A stretch of 37,586 bases of DNA from Paenibacillus cremeus (GCF_007786445.1 NZ_VNJI01000046.1:1-37586), one strand, 5' to 3'; shown: positions 8,096 through 17,068, counted from the first letter of the stretch. A program made the numbers and translations. The notes: a model not told the origin generated them from the sequence alone.

Positions 8096-8224
8096 ATTTA
8101 TCCTCCCTGAAACAATCATCCTTCAATTAATTATATGAATCAAGTATTATGAGAATGATTTTATCTTCCGAGGGTAAAGTGATGAAATATGTCTTGCGTT
8201 CGCTCGACTTATTTTTTTCAATTG

Positions 8225-8270
8225 TGTACAACAAACCCAGTACCACTAACGGTACTGGGTTTGTTGTACA
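8225..8270. terminator. Perfect 20-bp inverted repeat after ycnI
   Basis: The 20-base arm at 8225-8244 (TGTACAACAAACCCAGTACC) is exactly complementary to 8251-8270 around a six-base ACTAAC loop. It lies about 40 bases past the ycnI stop. It lacks a clean T-tract outside the stem, so it may be a terminator, an mRNA-stabilising hairpin or a protein site. Confidence 0.55.
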
Positions 8271-8310
8271 CCCGTTTTGCCGGGCTCTCTATAGAGGATT
8301 TAACTTCTCC

Positions 8311-8943
8311 TTAAGCAGACTTCTTTTTGGATATCGAAATAATGATTGCGATAACACCGAGAATAAGCGCAGCAATAGCAATGTACAATGCCGTATTGGA
8401 ATTACCAGCGGAAGCAGCTGGTTGAGCTTTTGCAGGAGCGGCAGCTGCGGAGTCATGTCCAGTAGAGTCGCTTCCCGCAGCCTTAGGGTTTACCTTCGTT
8501 ACAGAGGCTGGTTTGTCAGAACCCTCAGCTCCTACCCATTCCACGACACTACCATCTTTATAGGTCTGATAAGCCTTCCAGGAGATTTGTGTCGCGTTGT
8601 CGGCTACTTTACCATTCATTAAAAAATTTCCAAACTCCGTGCTGGATAAGCCGTTGCCTGTTGCACTCCAAGTTACGCTTGTAATTTTGCCACTTGAATC
8701 TTTGGTCAAGTCGTATTTCCAATCCGACTTTGGCTCAAATCGGGAAATGGTAACTTCTGCTGGAATTTTTACTTCTATCTTGACCGTAGGTATGTCTTTT
8801 TCTGTTGGTACACGAACGTTAAATACTTCATAAGTGCCCTGTGTTGTTTGTTGAGGTTGAACCGTAACATGTGCGCTGGCTACCCCTGCGAATAGGAGCA
8901 TAAACATAAAGCAAAGAGATAACGTGCTTAGTACCTTTTTCAA
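8311..8943 (-). CDS. ycnI: YcnI-like (DUF1775) copper-binding membrane-anchored protein
   Basis: The start is a TTG at 8943 with GAAGGG nine bases upstream. A signal peptide (MKKVLSTLSLCFMFMLLFAG) ends in VASAH, leaving an N-terminal histidine in mature HVTVQPQQTTQGTYEVFNVR, the copper site of DUF1775 proteins; the tryptophan in SDWKYDL also fits. After a beta domain comes an Ala/Pro/Ser-rich linker and a C-terminal transmembrane anchor (ALYIAIAALILGVIAIIISI) with a KKK end. It probably binds Cu(II) outside the membrane and passes it to YcnJ, whose gene lies 32 bases upstream. Confidence 0.9.
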   Translation of the reverse strand: MKKVLSTLSLCFMFMLLFAGVASAHVTVQPQQTTQGTYEVFNVRVPTEKDIPTVKIEVKIPAEVTISRFEPKSDWKYDLTKDSSGKITSVTWSATGNGLSSTEFGNFLMNGKVADNATQISWKAYQTYKDGSVVEWVGAEGSDKPASVTKVNPKAAGSDSTGHDSAAAAPAKAQPAASAGNSNTALYIAIAALILGVIAIIISISKKKSA

Positions 8944-8975
8944 TGTAATCAACCCTTCTACATTTTTTATAATGA

Positions 8976-10574
8976 TTAATAAATCATCATCTCGTGGGAA
9001 AATACCGTTTCATCATCATTGGCATCCAGAACCCTCACCTCAATATTCCATTTGCCTGGAAAGGGTAGATAAGGACCTTTAGCATCATACCCGAATTGAT
9101 AGAAAGCAATACTATCATCTGGAACACTTACTTTGGAAGCAGGAGTAAGCGGAATTTCGATTGGCGCAATACCGGATTGATCTTCCGTTTTTACAAAGAG
9201 CTGTACTCTTTTCAAATCCTTCTCTGTCTCCGGTATCCACACCTGAAGAGAAAAGGTATTCGTACCAGGTGAATTCGGAGTAATTCTAGTAGTTAAATGC
9301 ATGGTTGTACCCATTTCATGCCAAAACAAGGGTTTATTCTGCGGTTGGGGATTGAGGGCTGTAAACACACTTGCAATGGACACTATGGCTACCATAAGCA
9401 TCATGTCTAGTTTTAAAAATAGAGCGGTACCCCTGTTATGTTTACGCTTTATTACGAAACGAAGCACAGCACCAACGGCAATAACTACAACCGTCAAAGA
9501 AATTTTTACAAGCAAGAGAATTCCCCACTGGGTATAGATGAGATACTTTATATTGGGCAAAATTCCAAGCGTATAAAACGTACCGGATATAACTAGCAAT
9601 ACAATACTTATAAGTGCCAATGGTGAAAATTCACCTAAAAATGAAACTACATAATCTCGATGATGACGCCAATAAACCAAAATATGAAATAACCCTCCAG
9701 CCCAAATTGCAGCAGCAAACAAATGAACAAAATCGATAATAATCATATCGGTAAGCGAACCTACTGCGACAGCATGCCCGTTCAACGCTTTTGCTCCCAG
9801 CAGCAAAATAATCCAGAGCATATCTAATTTCTTCGAACGATGTAAAATTACAAAGCCTAACAATGATAAGCCAAGGGTCATCACCCAAGAATATCCAGTA
9901 AATGTTCCGAAAATTAAAGGGATTAAATCTTTGGCAACTGCTCCATCAATCATCTGCGTCAACTGCTCAAAGATACTAATAATAGACGCAGTAAGAAACA
10001 CCCGTTGAAGCAGTAAAGTCCACTTCTCCCGTACTAATTGATGTTTTGCTTTCTTCGAATCGAACAGCAAGACCCAAAATACCCACCCGGTTAGCAGCAG
10101 CAGCGCGATATAATAACCAAAGCGACTGATATAGTAAATGATATTACTCCCGCTTGCCAGATCGCCGCCATACATTATAGCGCTTTGATTTATCGGACTT
10201 GCTTCTCCAATTGAAATGACATATGAGTCTCTAACTGGATGACCGTCTGCGGAAATAATTTTATAGCTGACGGTATATGTGCCGTCCGGTAATTGCGGAA
10301 GTGCAAGCTCGAGCCGAGTCTGATCTTCATTAAATTGTGCTTCATTACTTGTTACGGACGTTCCTGTCTTATTCAATACTTTAATATAGTACTCCACTTT
10401 TTCCAGCCGTTCGTTAAAAGTCAATTCTATATTAGGCGGACTGCTAGGCAGTGTACTGTTAGCAGCAGGGGCTGCATTGATTAACGAGGCATGAGCGAAA
10501 CACGGTGCCGGAATAATCAAACTTAATAGAAGCCCGATCCAAACTAATATCGCTTTTATTCGGATATACTTCAC
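8976..10574 (-). CDS. ycnJ: YcnJ-like copper importer, CopC-CopD fusion
   Basis: This 532-residue protein begins with a signal peptide and then FAHASLINAAPAANSTL, the CopC N-terminal copper-ligand histidine; a second CopC histidine is in ISADGHPVRDSYVIS (residues about 108-122). A CopD membrane domain of about eight helices follows (residues about 150-405), with conserved histidines in LNGHAVAVG and IIDFVHLFAAAIWAGGLFHI. The C-terminal about 100 residues form an extracytoplasmic beta domain like YtkA/FixH. Start: GTG at 10574 after GGGGG. In B. subtilis YcnJ is a copper uptake protein co-transcribed with ycnI; the same order is seen here. No ycnK-like repressor is visible. Confidence 0.92.
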   Translation of the reverse strand: MKYIRIKAILVWIGLLLSLIIPAPCFAHASLINAAPAANSTLPSSPPNIELTFNERLEKVEYYIKVLNKTGTSVTSNEAQFNEDQTRLELALPQLPDGTYTVSYKIISADGHPVRDSYVISIGEASPINQSAIMYGGDLASGSNIIYYISRFGYYIALLLLTGWVFWVLLFDSKKAKHQLVREKWTLLLQRVFLTASIISIFEQLTQMIDGAVAKDLIPLIFGTFTGYSWVMTLGLSLLGFVILHRSKKLDMLWIILLLGAKALNGHAVAVGSLTDMIIIDFVHLFAAAIWAGGLFHILVYWRHHRDYVVSFLGEFSPLALISIVLLVISGTFYTLGILPNIKYLIYTQWGILLLVKISLTVVVIAVGAVLRFVIKRKHNRGTALFLKLDMMLMVAIVSIASVFTALNPQPQNKPLFWHEMGTTMHLTTRITPNSPGTNTFSLQVWIPETEKDLKRVQLFVKTEDQSGIAPIEIPLTPASKVSVPDDSIAFYQFGYDAKGPYLPFPGKWNIEVRVLDANDDETVFSHEMMIY

Positions 10575-10733
10575 CCCCGTCCCCCTTCATAACAATACAA
10601 GAAGAGTAAATGTTTTAGTATGACTCGATAGGGCTATTTCTTGCTGAAGTTGTGTCAAATCAGAGAAATTGCTGCAACGTAACATTGACACATCAAACTC
10701 TTTTCACAAGTCACGCTTGTATAACCCTAAGAG

Positions 10734-10890
10734 CTATATACAGCAATGTCCAGCCAGTCCCATCGCGTCAAGCCCATCGACAGCTTCTCCTACGATTTGG
10801 AAAGAGGATTTAACCTTCATAATCTTCATTGCTTCGCGAGTATGCTCATGATCATCGACCAGCATAATTCTGATTGGCTTGTCAAGCTTA
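10734..10890 (-). pseudogene. Truncated response regulator (NarL/LuxR-type receiver N-terminus)
   Basis: The minus strand encodes KPIRIMLVDDHEHTREAMK, continuing to FQIVGEAVDGLDAM, the first about 45 residues of a receiver domain with the acidic D-D pair. It then loses homology (GLAGHCCI, stop). The phospho-acceptor aspartate and the whole output domain are missing. AAGGAGGGCTAAGC precedes a TTG that would be the natural start, but the receiver continues only in another frame, so one base appears to be lost at codon two or three. Confidence 0.75.
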
Positions 10891-11009
10891 GCCCTCCTTT
10901 TCAAGGATAACAAGTGTTTGCAACTTGTACCCGCATGATATCGAAGCACCAGTTCAGGGTATTCGCGCTACTCCGTAACATCGATAAGAATCCCAATCTT
11001 CACAAAAAG

Positions 11010-11047
11010 AAAAAAACTCTCCACTGTTTGGGACAGGGGGAGTTTCG
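11010..11047 (-). terminator. Terminator downstream of the WGxxGxxG gene
   Basis: On the minus strand AAACTCCCCCTGT and ACAGTGGAGAGTTT pair imperfectly, followed by seven T. TGTTTGGGACAG also recurs at about 11100. Confidence 0.6.
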
Positions 11048-11118
11048 TATTTCCTTCTTCAAATTTCGTAAGAACAGGGTTGACTTCTTGCTTCAACCTT
11101 GTTTGGGACAGTGTTTTT

Positions 11119-11448
11119 TTATCGTCCCTTAAGTCGGTGTAGGCTTCCTAAACATCCTAAAAGTCCGAAAAGACCAAGCCATTCCCATTTTTGCTGAGCT
11201 TTATCATCCGTCGAGCTTAAGATGTGCGTGGAGCTTATAGTTGGATCATAAATCTCATAGCTTCTCACACTGTTTAAAGAGGGGTAGTAACCGTTTCCTG
11301 TATACCCAGAGCCAGAAAATCTTGATCTTCCGTAAGGACCTCCTGAACTGCCGTGAGGTTGGTACGTTGTCTTTGCTGATATCTTCGATAAAAAGATTTG
11401 AAAACACGCAAATACAAGGATTAGTAAAATTGATAATTTTTTAGCCAT
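11119..11448 (-). CDS. WGxxGxxG-type anchored small secreted protein
   Basis: This 109-residue protein starts at the ATG at 11448, with GGGAG eight bases upstream; a longer frame to 11520 has no site. A signal peptide (MAKKLSILLILVFACFQIFL) is followed by a Ser/Gly/Tyr-rich low-complexity region (SSGGPYGRSRFSGSGYTGNG). The C-terminus WEWLGLFGLLGCLGSLHRLK fits the WGxxGxxG membrane-anchor motif, with E replacing G in the second position and a basic end. These proteins are widespread in Bacillales, without known activity. Confidence 0.65.
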   Translation of the reverse strand: MAKKLSILLILVFACFQIFLSKISAKTTYQPHGSSGGPYGRSRFSGSGYTGNGYYPSLNSVRSYEIYDPTISSTHILSSTDDKAQQKWEWLGLFGLLGCLGSLHRLKGR

Positions 11449-11506
11449 AGTATTTTCTCCCATTAATATGTCCAGAAAAGAAATTACTATGATATGACAG
11501 GACCGT

Positions 11507-12400
11507 TCAGTCCCCAGCACCAGGAAGGTTATCTTTTAATTCACTCCAAGCCATCGTCATCTCTTCATCGGTTAAAAGGCATTTGTCTAATTCGGCAACA
11601 AGCTCCTCCTTATTAATATTTATTCTGATCAAAACGAACTTCGTTAAGCGGTCTCCATGTACCGTATCCCATTCTTCCTTGAGTTCGGGCTCATCAGCAA
11701 GCACCGCTTGTCTCTCCGCTTCGGACAATGCAGCAACCCAATAGCCTACCGATCCAAATTGGATAGATGGACCTGCCTGGCTCAAGCTTTGTGCCGTTTC
11801 ATTGCGGGAGGCAAGCCAAATTATTCCCTTAGCACGGACGACCTCCTCCGGAAACTTCTCCATCCAGGCTATAAGCCGTTCCGGGTGAAAAGGTCTCCGC
11901 CGCTCATACACAAAAGACGAAATCCCATACTCTTCCATTTCCGGCGTATGGTGATCCTTTTCCAGCTCCTGCATCCAACCGGCAGACGTGCTGGCTTCGT
12001 CAAAATTGAATAATCCTGTGTTTAATATTGACTTTGGATCCACCTTGCCATGCGCAGTACGTATCAGTTTAGCTCTAGGCTGCAGCTTGTGTAATACCTG
12101 CCCCAACTCCTCCAGTTCTTCAGCGCTCACCAATTCACACTTGTTAAGCAGCAGCACATCGCAAAATTCAATTTGGCTGATTAATAAATCCACAACATCT
12201 CTTGTATCATCGTCTCCTGCTGCTTGCTGTCTTTCAAGTAAAGATTCTCCGGAGGAGAAGTCATGCCAAAAACGGTAAGCATCAACAACGGTTACCATAC
12301 AATCCAACCGGCAGTATTGAGATAAATCAATGCCATGCTCATCATCAATATAAGTAAAGGTTTGAGCTACCGGAACCGGTTCGCCTACCCCTGTTGACAT
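11507..12400 (-). pseudogene. N-terminally truncated COG0523 (CobW-like) GTPase
   Basis: The frame begins STGVGEPVPVAQTFTYIDDE, which in full-length COG0523 proteins follows the switch sequence LIIESTG about 100 residues from the start. The Walker A loop and CxCC metal motif are therefore missing. The rest is well kept: TVVDAYRFWHDF, the G4-like LLLNKCEL, and a C-terminal CobW_C domain (RRRPFHPERLIAWMEKFPEE) ending in an acidic tail. No ribosome binding site precedes the ATG at 12400, 18 bases from the znuA stop. It is probably a deletion remnant, though a residual CobW_C product is possible. The intact relative would be a zinc metallochaperone of about 400 residues. Confidence 0.75.
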
Positions 12401-12418
12401 TTTTCAACAATACCGGAG

Positions 12419-13387
12419 CTACTCGTTCAAAGCCGTTTTAAGTGCATTCATATTCTGTTTCATGATTCCGATATAATCGAGCTTTTGTTTCTTGTCCTCA
12501 TCGGTCAATCCTTCGATGGGGTTCAATACCGATGTCTTCGCACCAATTTCCTTGGCGATGGTTTGAGCGACTTTTGGGGCTACAAGGGTCTCGAAAAAGA
12601 TCGTTTTGACCTTATTTTCTTTGGCAAAATTGATGATTTCCGCCATTTGGGCAGCCTTCGGCTCCTCCTCTGGAGAAAGACCGGCGATCGGAACCTGTGT
12701 CAGACCGTATCGCTTCGCCATATAAGCGAAAGCCGCATGCTGCGTCACAAATTCTTTGCGCTTTACATTCGAGAGCCCGTCTTTAAACGCTTTGTCAAGC
12801 TCTTGCAGCTTGGTAATATACGCATCTGCATTTTTTTTGTAAGTATCCAAATGTGTGGGATCTACCTTTTCCAAGGCTGCTTCAATCGACTGAACCTCTT
12901 TTTGGGCAAGCACCGGATCAAGCCATACATGAGGATCCATCACCTTTTCGGGTTCCTTCGAGGCTTTCGCTTCTGCTTTGTGCCCATCTTCTTCGTCCTC
13001 TTCAATTCCTTCCATCAGTTCAATACCTTTGCTGGCTTCAACAACAGCGACTTTCTCTTTATTGATGCTGTTTAACGCTTTGTCTACCCAATTCTCAACG
13101 CCTGCCCCATTATAAACAAAGACGTCGGCTTCCTGGACCTGCTTCATATCTTTAGCTGTTGGCTCCCAATCATGAGGCTCCGCACCAGCTGGAATTAGAG
13201 CGATGACATCCGCATTGTCACCTGCTATCTGTTTGGTGAATTCATACATCGGATAAAATGTCGTGACTACCTTCAATCGTTTTTCTCCGCTTGGGCTGCT
13301 TGTATTCGTTGTGACCGCGCTGCATCCAATAAGGGTGAGACTGATTACCGCAGAAGCAATGATAGCTTTGTTAATGCTGAAATCCAT
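12419..13387 (-). CDS. znuA: Zinc ABC transporter substrate-binding lipoprotein
   Basis: This 322-residue protein has a lipobox ISLTLIGC at residue 22. Cluster A-1 (ZnuA/TroA) zinc ligands are visible: PHDWEP (His about 72), MDPHVWLDP (His about 153) and VTQHAAFAYMAKRYGL (His about 218), with an acidic ligand expected near NPIEGLTDED. A charged loop EGIEEDEEDGHKAEAK between the first two sites is the short equivalent of the His-rich loop of ZnuA proteins. The ATG at 13387 has GGAGGAATCATT upstream. It is the last gene of a znuC-znuB-znuA operon and captures Zn(II) outside the membrane. Confidence 0.93.
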   Translation of the reverse strand: MDFSINKAIIASAVISLTLIGCSAVTTNTSSPSGEKRLKVVTTFYPMYEFTKQIAGDNADVIALIPAGAEPHDWEPTAKDMKQVQEADVFVYNGAGVENWVDKALNSINKEKVAVVEASKGIELMEGIEEDEEDGHKAEAKASKEPEKVMDPHVWLDPVLAQKEVQSIEAALEKVDPTHLDTYKKNADAYITKLQELDKAFKDGLSNVKRKEFVTQHAAFAYMAKRYGLTQVPIAGLSPEEEPKAAQMAEIINFAKENKVKTIFFETLVAPKVAQTIAKEIGAKTSVLNPIEGLTDEDKKQKLDYIGIMKQNMNALKTALNE

Positions 13388-13404
13388 AATGATTCCTCCT
13401 AAGT

Positions 13405-14298
13405 TTATTTATTTACACTGCGAAAGCTTAAGGATTCCACTTGAATAACCGATTCCTTCACCGGCTCTTCCTGCTTCTTCCCTCTTGCTTTTCGATACTT
13501 CATTAATGCTTTTTTGAACATTAAACCTGTAAGGAGGATCAGTAATAAGACTAACGCAATCGTACCGCCAGGCGGTGTGTTTAACTTATAGGATACGGCT
13601 AGACCGGAAAAAACGCCGCTAACGCCTATCATCATGGCGATCACGACTGCTGCTGCAAAGCTAGAAGCAATACGAATCGCCAGCGCGGCAGGCAGGATAA
13701 TAAGCGCCGAAACGAGCAGGACACCAACCACCGGCATAGCGACCGCGACGATCATACCCGTCAACACGCTAAAAGACATTGAAATCCATTTGACCGGAAG
13801 TCCACTCGTTATTGCCGTTTCTTCATCAAAGGTAATTTGATAAAGCGGTCTGCGAAGAAGGATAAAATAAATGCCAGTGATCAACGAAACGCCAAGCATC
13901 ATCCACAATTGCTCGCCGCTAACCGCAACCACAGATCCGAACAAATAGGCTGAAAAGCCTTTATTCAGGCTTTGATTCATGCTCATCAACACTACAGCTG
14001 TAGATAATCCACCGGTCATGATAATCGCAATCGACATCTCGCTATAAGCGCGGTACGATCGCCTAACAACTTCAATGGCTATGCCGCCAAGCATGGCAAC
14101 TAGAAATCCGGTCACCGACGGATTCATGTGCAGGATCGATCCCACGGCTACCCCTGCCAATGAAACGTGGGAAAGCGTATCAGCCATCAGCGCCTGTCTT
14201 CGAAGCATCAAATATACACCTAACACGGATGCAATCAAGGCAACTATTCCACCGGCACAAAATGCCCGCTGCATGAAGTCGTAGTGCAGCATCTCCAT
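13405..14298 (-). CDS. znuB: Zinc ABC transporter permease
   Basis: This 297-residue ABC-3 family permease has about eight or nine helices; the family pattern ADTLSHVSLAGVAVGSIL appears near residue 39, and VVGVLLVSALIILPAALA near residue 190. A positively charged tail (KYRKARGKKQEEPVKE) ends the protein. It starts inside the end of znuC (55-base overlap) with GGAGCATGGG just before the ATG, so translation is coupled. It moves zinc with ZnuC and ZnuA. Confidence 0.93.
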   Translation of the reverse strand: MEMLHYDFMQRAFCAGGIVALIASVLGVYLMLRRQALMADTLSHVSLAGVAVGSILHMNPSVTGFLVAMLGGIAIEVVRRSYRAYSEMSIAIIMTGGLSTAVVLMSMNQSLNKGFSAYLFGSVVAVSGEQLWMMLGVSLITGIYFILLRRPLYQITFDEETAITSGLPVKWISMSFSVLTGMIVAVAMPVVGVLLVSALIILPAALAIRIASSFAAAVVIAMMIGVSGVFSGLAVSYKLNTPPGGTIALVLLLILLTGLMFKKALMKYRKARGKKQEEPVKESVIQVESLSFRSVNK

Positions 14299-14951
14299 CT
14301 CCCATGCTCCTTTCGCTCCAATTGAATGATCCGGTCAAGAAACGGACGGACTTCCTCCAATCCGTGGGTTACCATGATCACGGTCATACCTTCTTCTTTA
14401 ACCTGATGTGCCATTAATTGATAGAAACCTATGCGGCTTTCCAGGTCCATTCCGGTGGTCGGTTCGTCAAGCACAAGCAACTCCGGCTGCTGCGCGATCG
14501 CTCGAGCTATACAGATTCGCTGCTTCTGCCCTCCTGACAATTCTCCTATTTTACGATTTCTAAGCTCCCACATGCCCACCTGCCGTAGAGCATTTTCCGT
14601 CAATTCATAATCCTCTTTAGTTAGCCTGCGAAACCATGAACCGGTACAATAACGTCCTGAACGAACGAATTCCAAGACTTTGCTTGGGAAGCCACTGTTA
14701 AACGCCGCGATCTGCTGAGGAACATACCCGATCATCGGCTTAATGACATCCATCCCCTTGCCGCGCAATTGGACTTTGCCCTGCCATGGTACAAGCAATC
14801 CAAGTATAAGCTTAAGCAGAGTCGTCTTGGCTGCGCCGTTAGGTCCGGTGATAGCCACAAATTCACCGGATAAAATATGTAAATTTACATCTTCCAAACA
14901 CGGGGTGTCGGAATAGCCAAACATAACATCGCTCATGGATGCTGCAATCAT
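14244..14951 (-). CDS. znuC: Zinc ABC transporter ATPase
   Basis: This 235-residue ABC ATPase has Walker A GPNGAAKTTLLK (Ala/Thr in place of the common Gly/Ser; Bacillus ZnuC relatives also vary here), Q-loop YVPQQIAAFNSGFP, signature LSGGQKQRICIARA, Walker B LLVLDEPTTGMD and switch histidine VTHGLEEV. The ATG at 14951 follows GGAGG by ten bases. It leads the znuCBA operon, and a Zur-box-like palindrome lies in its likely promoter (15006-15018). Confidence 0.93.
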   Translation of the reverse strand: MIAASMSDVMFGYSDTPCLEDVNLHILSGEFVAITGPNGAAKTTLLKLILGLLVPWQGKVQLRGKGMDVIKPMIGYVPQQIAAFNSGFPSKVLEFVRSGRYCTGSWFRRLTKEDYELTENALRQVGMWELRNRKIGELSGGQKQRICIARAIAQQPELLVLDEPTTGMDLESRIGFYQLMAHQVKEEGMTVIMVTHGLEEVRPFLDRIIQLERKEHGRWRCCTTTSCSGHFVPVE

Positions 14952-14997
14952 CCGGATCTTGCCTCCTTATTTTCAAAATAAAATGGACTTTGCTCTT

Positions 14998-15026
14998 TAG
15001 TAAAATGTAATTTTTACGATTATCAA
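14998..15026 (-). promoter_or_regulatory. Putative znuC promoter with Zur box in the spacer
   Basis: On the minus strand TTGATA (15026-15021), a 17-base spacer and TTACTA (15003-14998) form a weak sigma-A promoter. The spacer holds CGTAAAAATTACA (15018-15006), close to the Firmicute Zur core CGTAAT-N-ATTACG. Confidence 0.6.
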
Positions 15027-15102
15027 TCATAAAATAAACTGCTTAATCGGAGTTCCTCAAGCAGCCAATTCCAATAACTCGATAGAATGATTCGGTATTA
15101 AT

Positions 15103-15115
15103 CGTAATAATTACT
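15103..15115. promoter_or_regulatory. Second Zur-box-like palindrome in the znuC-COG0523 intergenic region
   Basis: CGTAATAATTACT is the best match in the window to the Zur core (one mismatch). It is between the two divergent promoters and not clearly assigned to either; it may extend repression or mark a lost gene. Confidence 0.6.
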
Positions 15116-15189
15116 TTTAATGACCTTGAACAAGAATATCTTTATTTCTGCTTATTGTCAATGCCTATTTAAAGACGAAAACATTGGAT

Positions 15190-15239
15190 TTGTCGGAAGT
15201 TAAGTATCTGTAGTAAGATATTTATACGTAATTATTACT
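15190..15239 (+). promoter_or_regulatory. Putative promoter and Zur box of the COG0523-carboxypeptidase operon
   Basis: TTGTCG (15190-15195), an 18-base spacer and TAAGAT (15214-15219) precede CGTAATTATTACT (15227-15239), which would cover the transcription start. Confidence 0.65.
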
Positions 15240-15274
15240 CTTAAGCAAAATGAAAAAATGGGAGGACTGAATTT

Positions 15275-16279
15275 ATGCGTATACCTGTTGTGGTCTTGAG
15301 CGGATTTTTAGGCAGCGGGAAAACAACTTTACTGCTTCGTTTGGTGAAAGAAGCAAAAGCAAGAGGAGTAAAGCCTGGCATCCTGATGAACGAGCTCGGA
15401 CAACTGGACGTTGATGGTTTCACCGTGAACGAGTTCGATGATACCAACATTCAGAAGCTTCTCGACGGTTGTGTCTGCTGTAGTAAAAAGAGCGAACTCG
15501 CAAGTTCCCTGAACCGGCTGCTTCCGCAAAAACCTGATGTCATCTTCATCGAGCTGACCGGTGTGGCGAATCCTGAAGAAATCGCCGATGCCCTGACCGA
15601 ACCAGGACTACTCCGCTCGATGCGTCTAAAGCAAATTATCACTGTGCTTGATGCAGAAAATGTGCTCGATTACAATAGTGTGTTTTCCTCCGATCGGCAG
15701 TTGGTTCACACCTTACGCCGTCAGATAGAAGCCGCTGATTTTATTATCGTGAACAAAACGGATCTTGTTTCCCCTTCAGTCCTTCAGAAGATCGAAAAAG
15801 CGATTCGTAAGCAAAACGATCGGTGCAGTATTGCCTATACGACTCACAGCCAAGTCGACATGGATCCATTGTTCCATGGAATTGAGCCCAATGCAGCCAA
15901 TGCAGTTTCAGGAGATCGTCTCGCCAGAGGCTCCGCACTATCCGTCGTAAAAAGGTCTATCCGCGAGCATGAGCATCTGCATCCTGAACCTAGCTACTCA
16001 CGCGTTCGAACTATGATGCTTCCCTGGACTGAATCCAACCCGCCGACTCGAGAAAAGCTTGAAAAATTTCTACACCAAAGGCGGGAGTTGCTGCTTCGTG
16101 CAAAGGGCTACGTAACTCTGCCGCCTACTGGTCAGCCCCACCTGTTCCAGTACGCAGGCAAGCGAATGTATTGGGAGACCACAGCTTTCTCCGGCAGCCC
16201 ATATCTAGTTATTATCGGCATCGATCTGGACGAAGAGCGGCTGCTACATGATTGGAACGTTTTATGCGAAATGGTTTGA
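15275..16279 (+). CDS. COG0523 (CobW/ZagA-like) zinc-responsive GTPase
   Basis: This 334-residue G3E-family GTPase begins with Walker A VVLSGFLGSGKTTLL, followed by MNELGQLDVDG, the GCVCC metal motif (residues about 66-70), the switch region IFIELTGVANPEEIADAL, G4 VNKTDLVS and a CobW_C domain. An internal EHEHLHPEP stretch could bind metal. The ATG at 15275 follows GGGAGGACTGAATTT. Under Zur these proteins act as zinc metallochaperones that keep essential enzymes metallated in zinc starvation. The Zur-like site upstream and divergent znuCBA support that. It is 28 bases ahead of the carboxypeptidase gene and likely co-transcribed. Confidence 0.9.
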   Translation: MRIPVVVLSGFLGSGKTTLLLRLVKEAKARGVKPGILMNELGQLDVDGFTVNEFDDTNIQKLLDGCVCCSKKSELASSLNRLLPQKPDVIFIELTGVANPEEIADALTEPGLLRSMRLKQIITVLDAENVLDYNSVFSSDRQLVHTLRRQIEAADFIIVNKTDLVSPSVLQKIEKAIRKQNDRCSIAYTTHSQVDMDPLFHGIEPNAANAVSGDRLARGSALSVVKRSIREHEHLHPEPSYSRVRTMMLPWTESNPPTREKLEKFLHQRRELLLRAKGYVTLPPTGQPHLFQYAGKRMYWETTAFSGSPYLVIIGIDLDEERLLHDWNVLCEMV

Positions 16280-16306
16280 AATCCTAAAGGACTCAGTTAA
16301 AATCTC

Positions 16307-17065
16307 ATGAAAATGAAAACATTGTTCGCTTATTTTTGTGTTCTGACGATGGTATTTGCGATAACAACAGGATGTGCTAAGGAACAACCCGCCGTCGTCT
16401 CCGGTTCTTCTGTTGTAACCAAGCAAACAATCGATACCTTGTCACTTAACCCAAAGAACGAAACCATTAATGCAACTCCTGTACTCGTCACGAATCCAAA
16501 TGATTTTCTCGTTCTCGTAAATAAGCATAATATGCTTCCTACCGGTTATAAACCGGACGATCTCACAGAGCCTAACATTCCTTTTCTATTCAAGGAGCAT
16601 ACTGAGAAACGTATGATGCGTAAAGAAGCGGCAGCCGCGCTGGAGCAATTGTTTGCCGGAGCCCGAAAGGACGGTATAGCACTTGCCGGTGTCTCCGCCT
16701 TCCGTTCATTTAGTACTCAGCAGGCTGTATTCAGCCAGTACGCCAAGCAGGATGGCGCAGCCAAGGCACAGACCTACAGCGCGCTCCCGGGAACGAGTGA
16801 GCACCAGACAGGGCTGGCTATTGACCTATCCGGAAAGGACGGCAAGTGTGCGGCAGCGGACTGCTTCGACGGTACAGCGGAGGCTGAGTGGATCGCCGCG
16901 CATAGCGCCGAATACGGTTTTATCCTCCGGTATCCGAAAGGGAGCGAGTCGCTCACCGGGTATCAGTACGAGCCCTGGCATATCAGGTATGTCGGTCGTG
17001 AGGCAGCTCTCGATATGGTAAAAAAGGGATTGGTACTGGAGCAATATGTGCAATCTACAAAATAG
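16307..17065 (+). CDS. VanY-type D-alanyl-D-alanine carboxypeptidase lipoprotein
   Basis: This 252-residue protein has a lipobox ITTGC at residue 23, then a linker and an M15B peptidase domain. The zinc-binding SEHQTGLAIDLS (H and D) and EPWHIRYVG (second H) motifs are present, with SAFRSFSTQQ upstream. It trims the terminal D-Ala from peptidoglycan stem peptides on the outer face of the membrane. The ribosome binding site before the ATG at 16307 is weak, suggesting coupling to the COG0523 gene. Placement in a zinc-starvation operon suits a cell-wall zinc enzyme whose supply must be kept up. Confidence 0.9.
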   Translation: MKMKTLFAYFCVLTMVFAITTGCAKEQPAVVSGSSVVTKQTIDTLSLNPKNETINATPVLVTNPNDFLVLVNKHNMLPTGYKPDDLTEPNIPFLFKEHTEKRMMRKEAAAALEQLFAGARKDGIALAGVSAFRSFSTQQAVFSQYAKQDGAAKAQTYSALPGTSEHQTGLAIDLSGKDGKCAAADCFDGTAEAEWIAAHSAEYGFILRYPKGSESLTGYQYEPWHIRYVGREAALDMVKKGLVLEQYVQSTK

Positions 17066-17068
17066 AAA

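Noticed and set aside
8146..8166. Fur/PerR-like box (GAGAATGATTTTATC) upstream of the Met-rich gene
   Set aside because: Only a partial palindrome, and no convincing promoter overlaps it.
14858..14880. Unusual Walker A (GPNGAAKTT) of ZnuC as a possible inactivating change
   Set aside because: The catalytic lysine and following Thr are kept and ZnuC relatives in Bacillus vary at the same position, so this is family variation.
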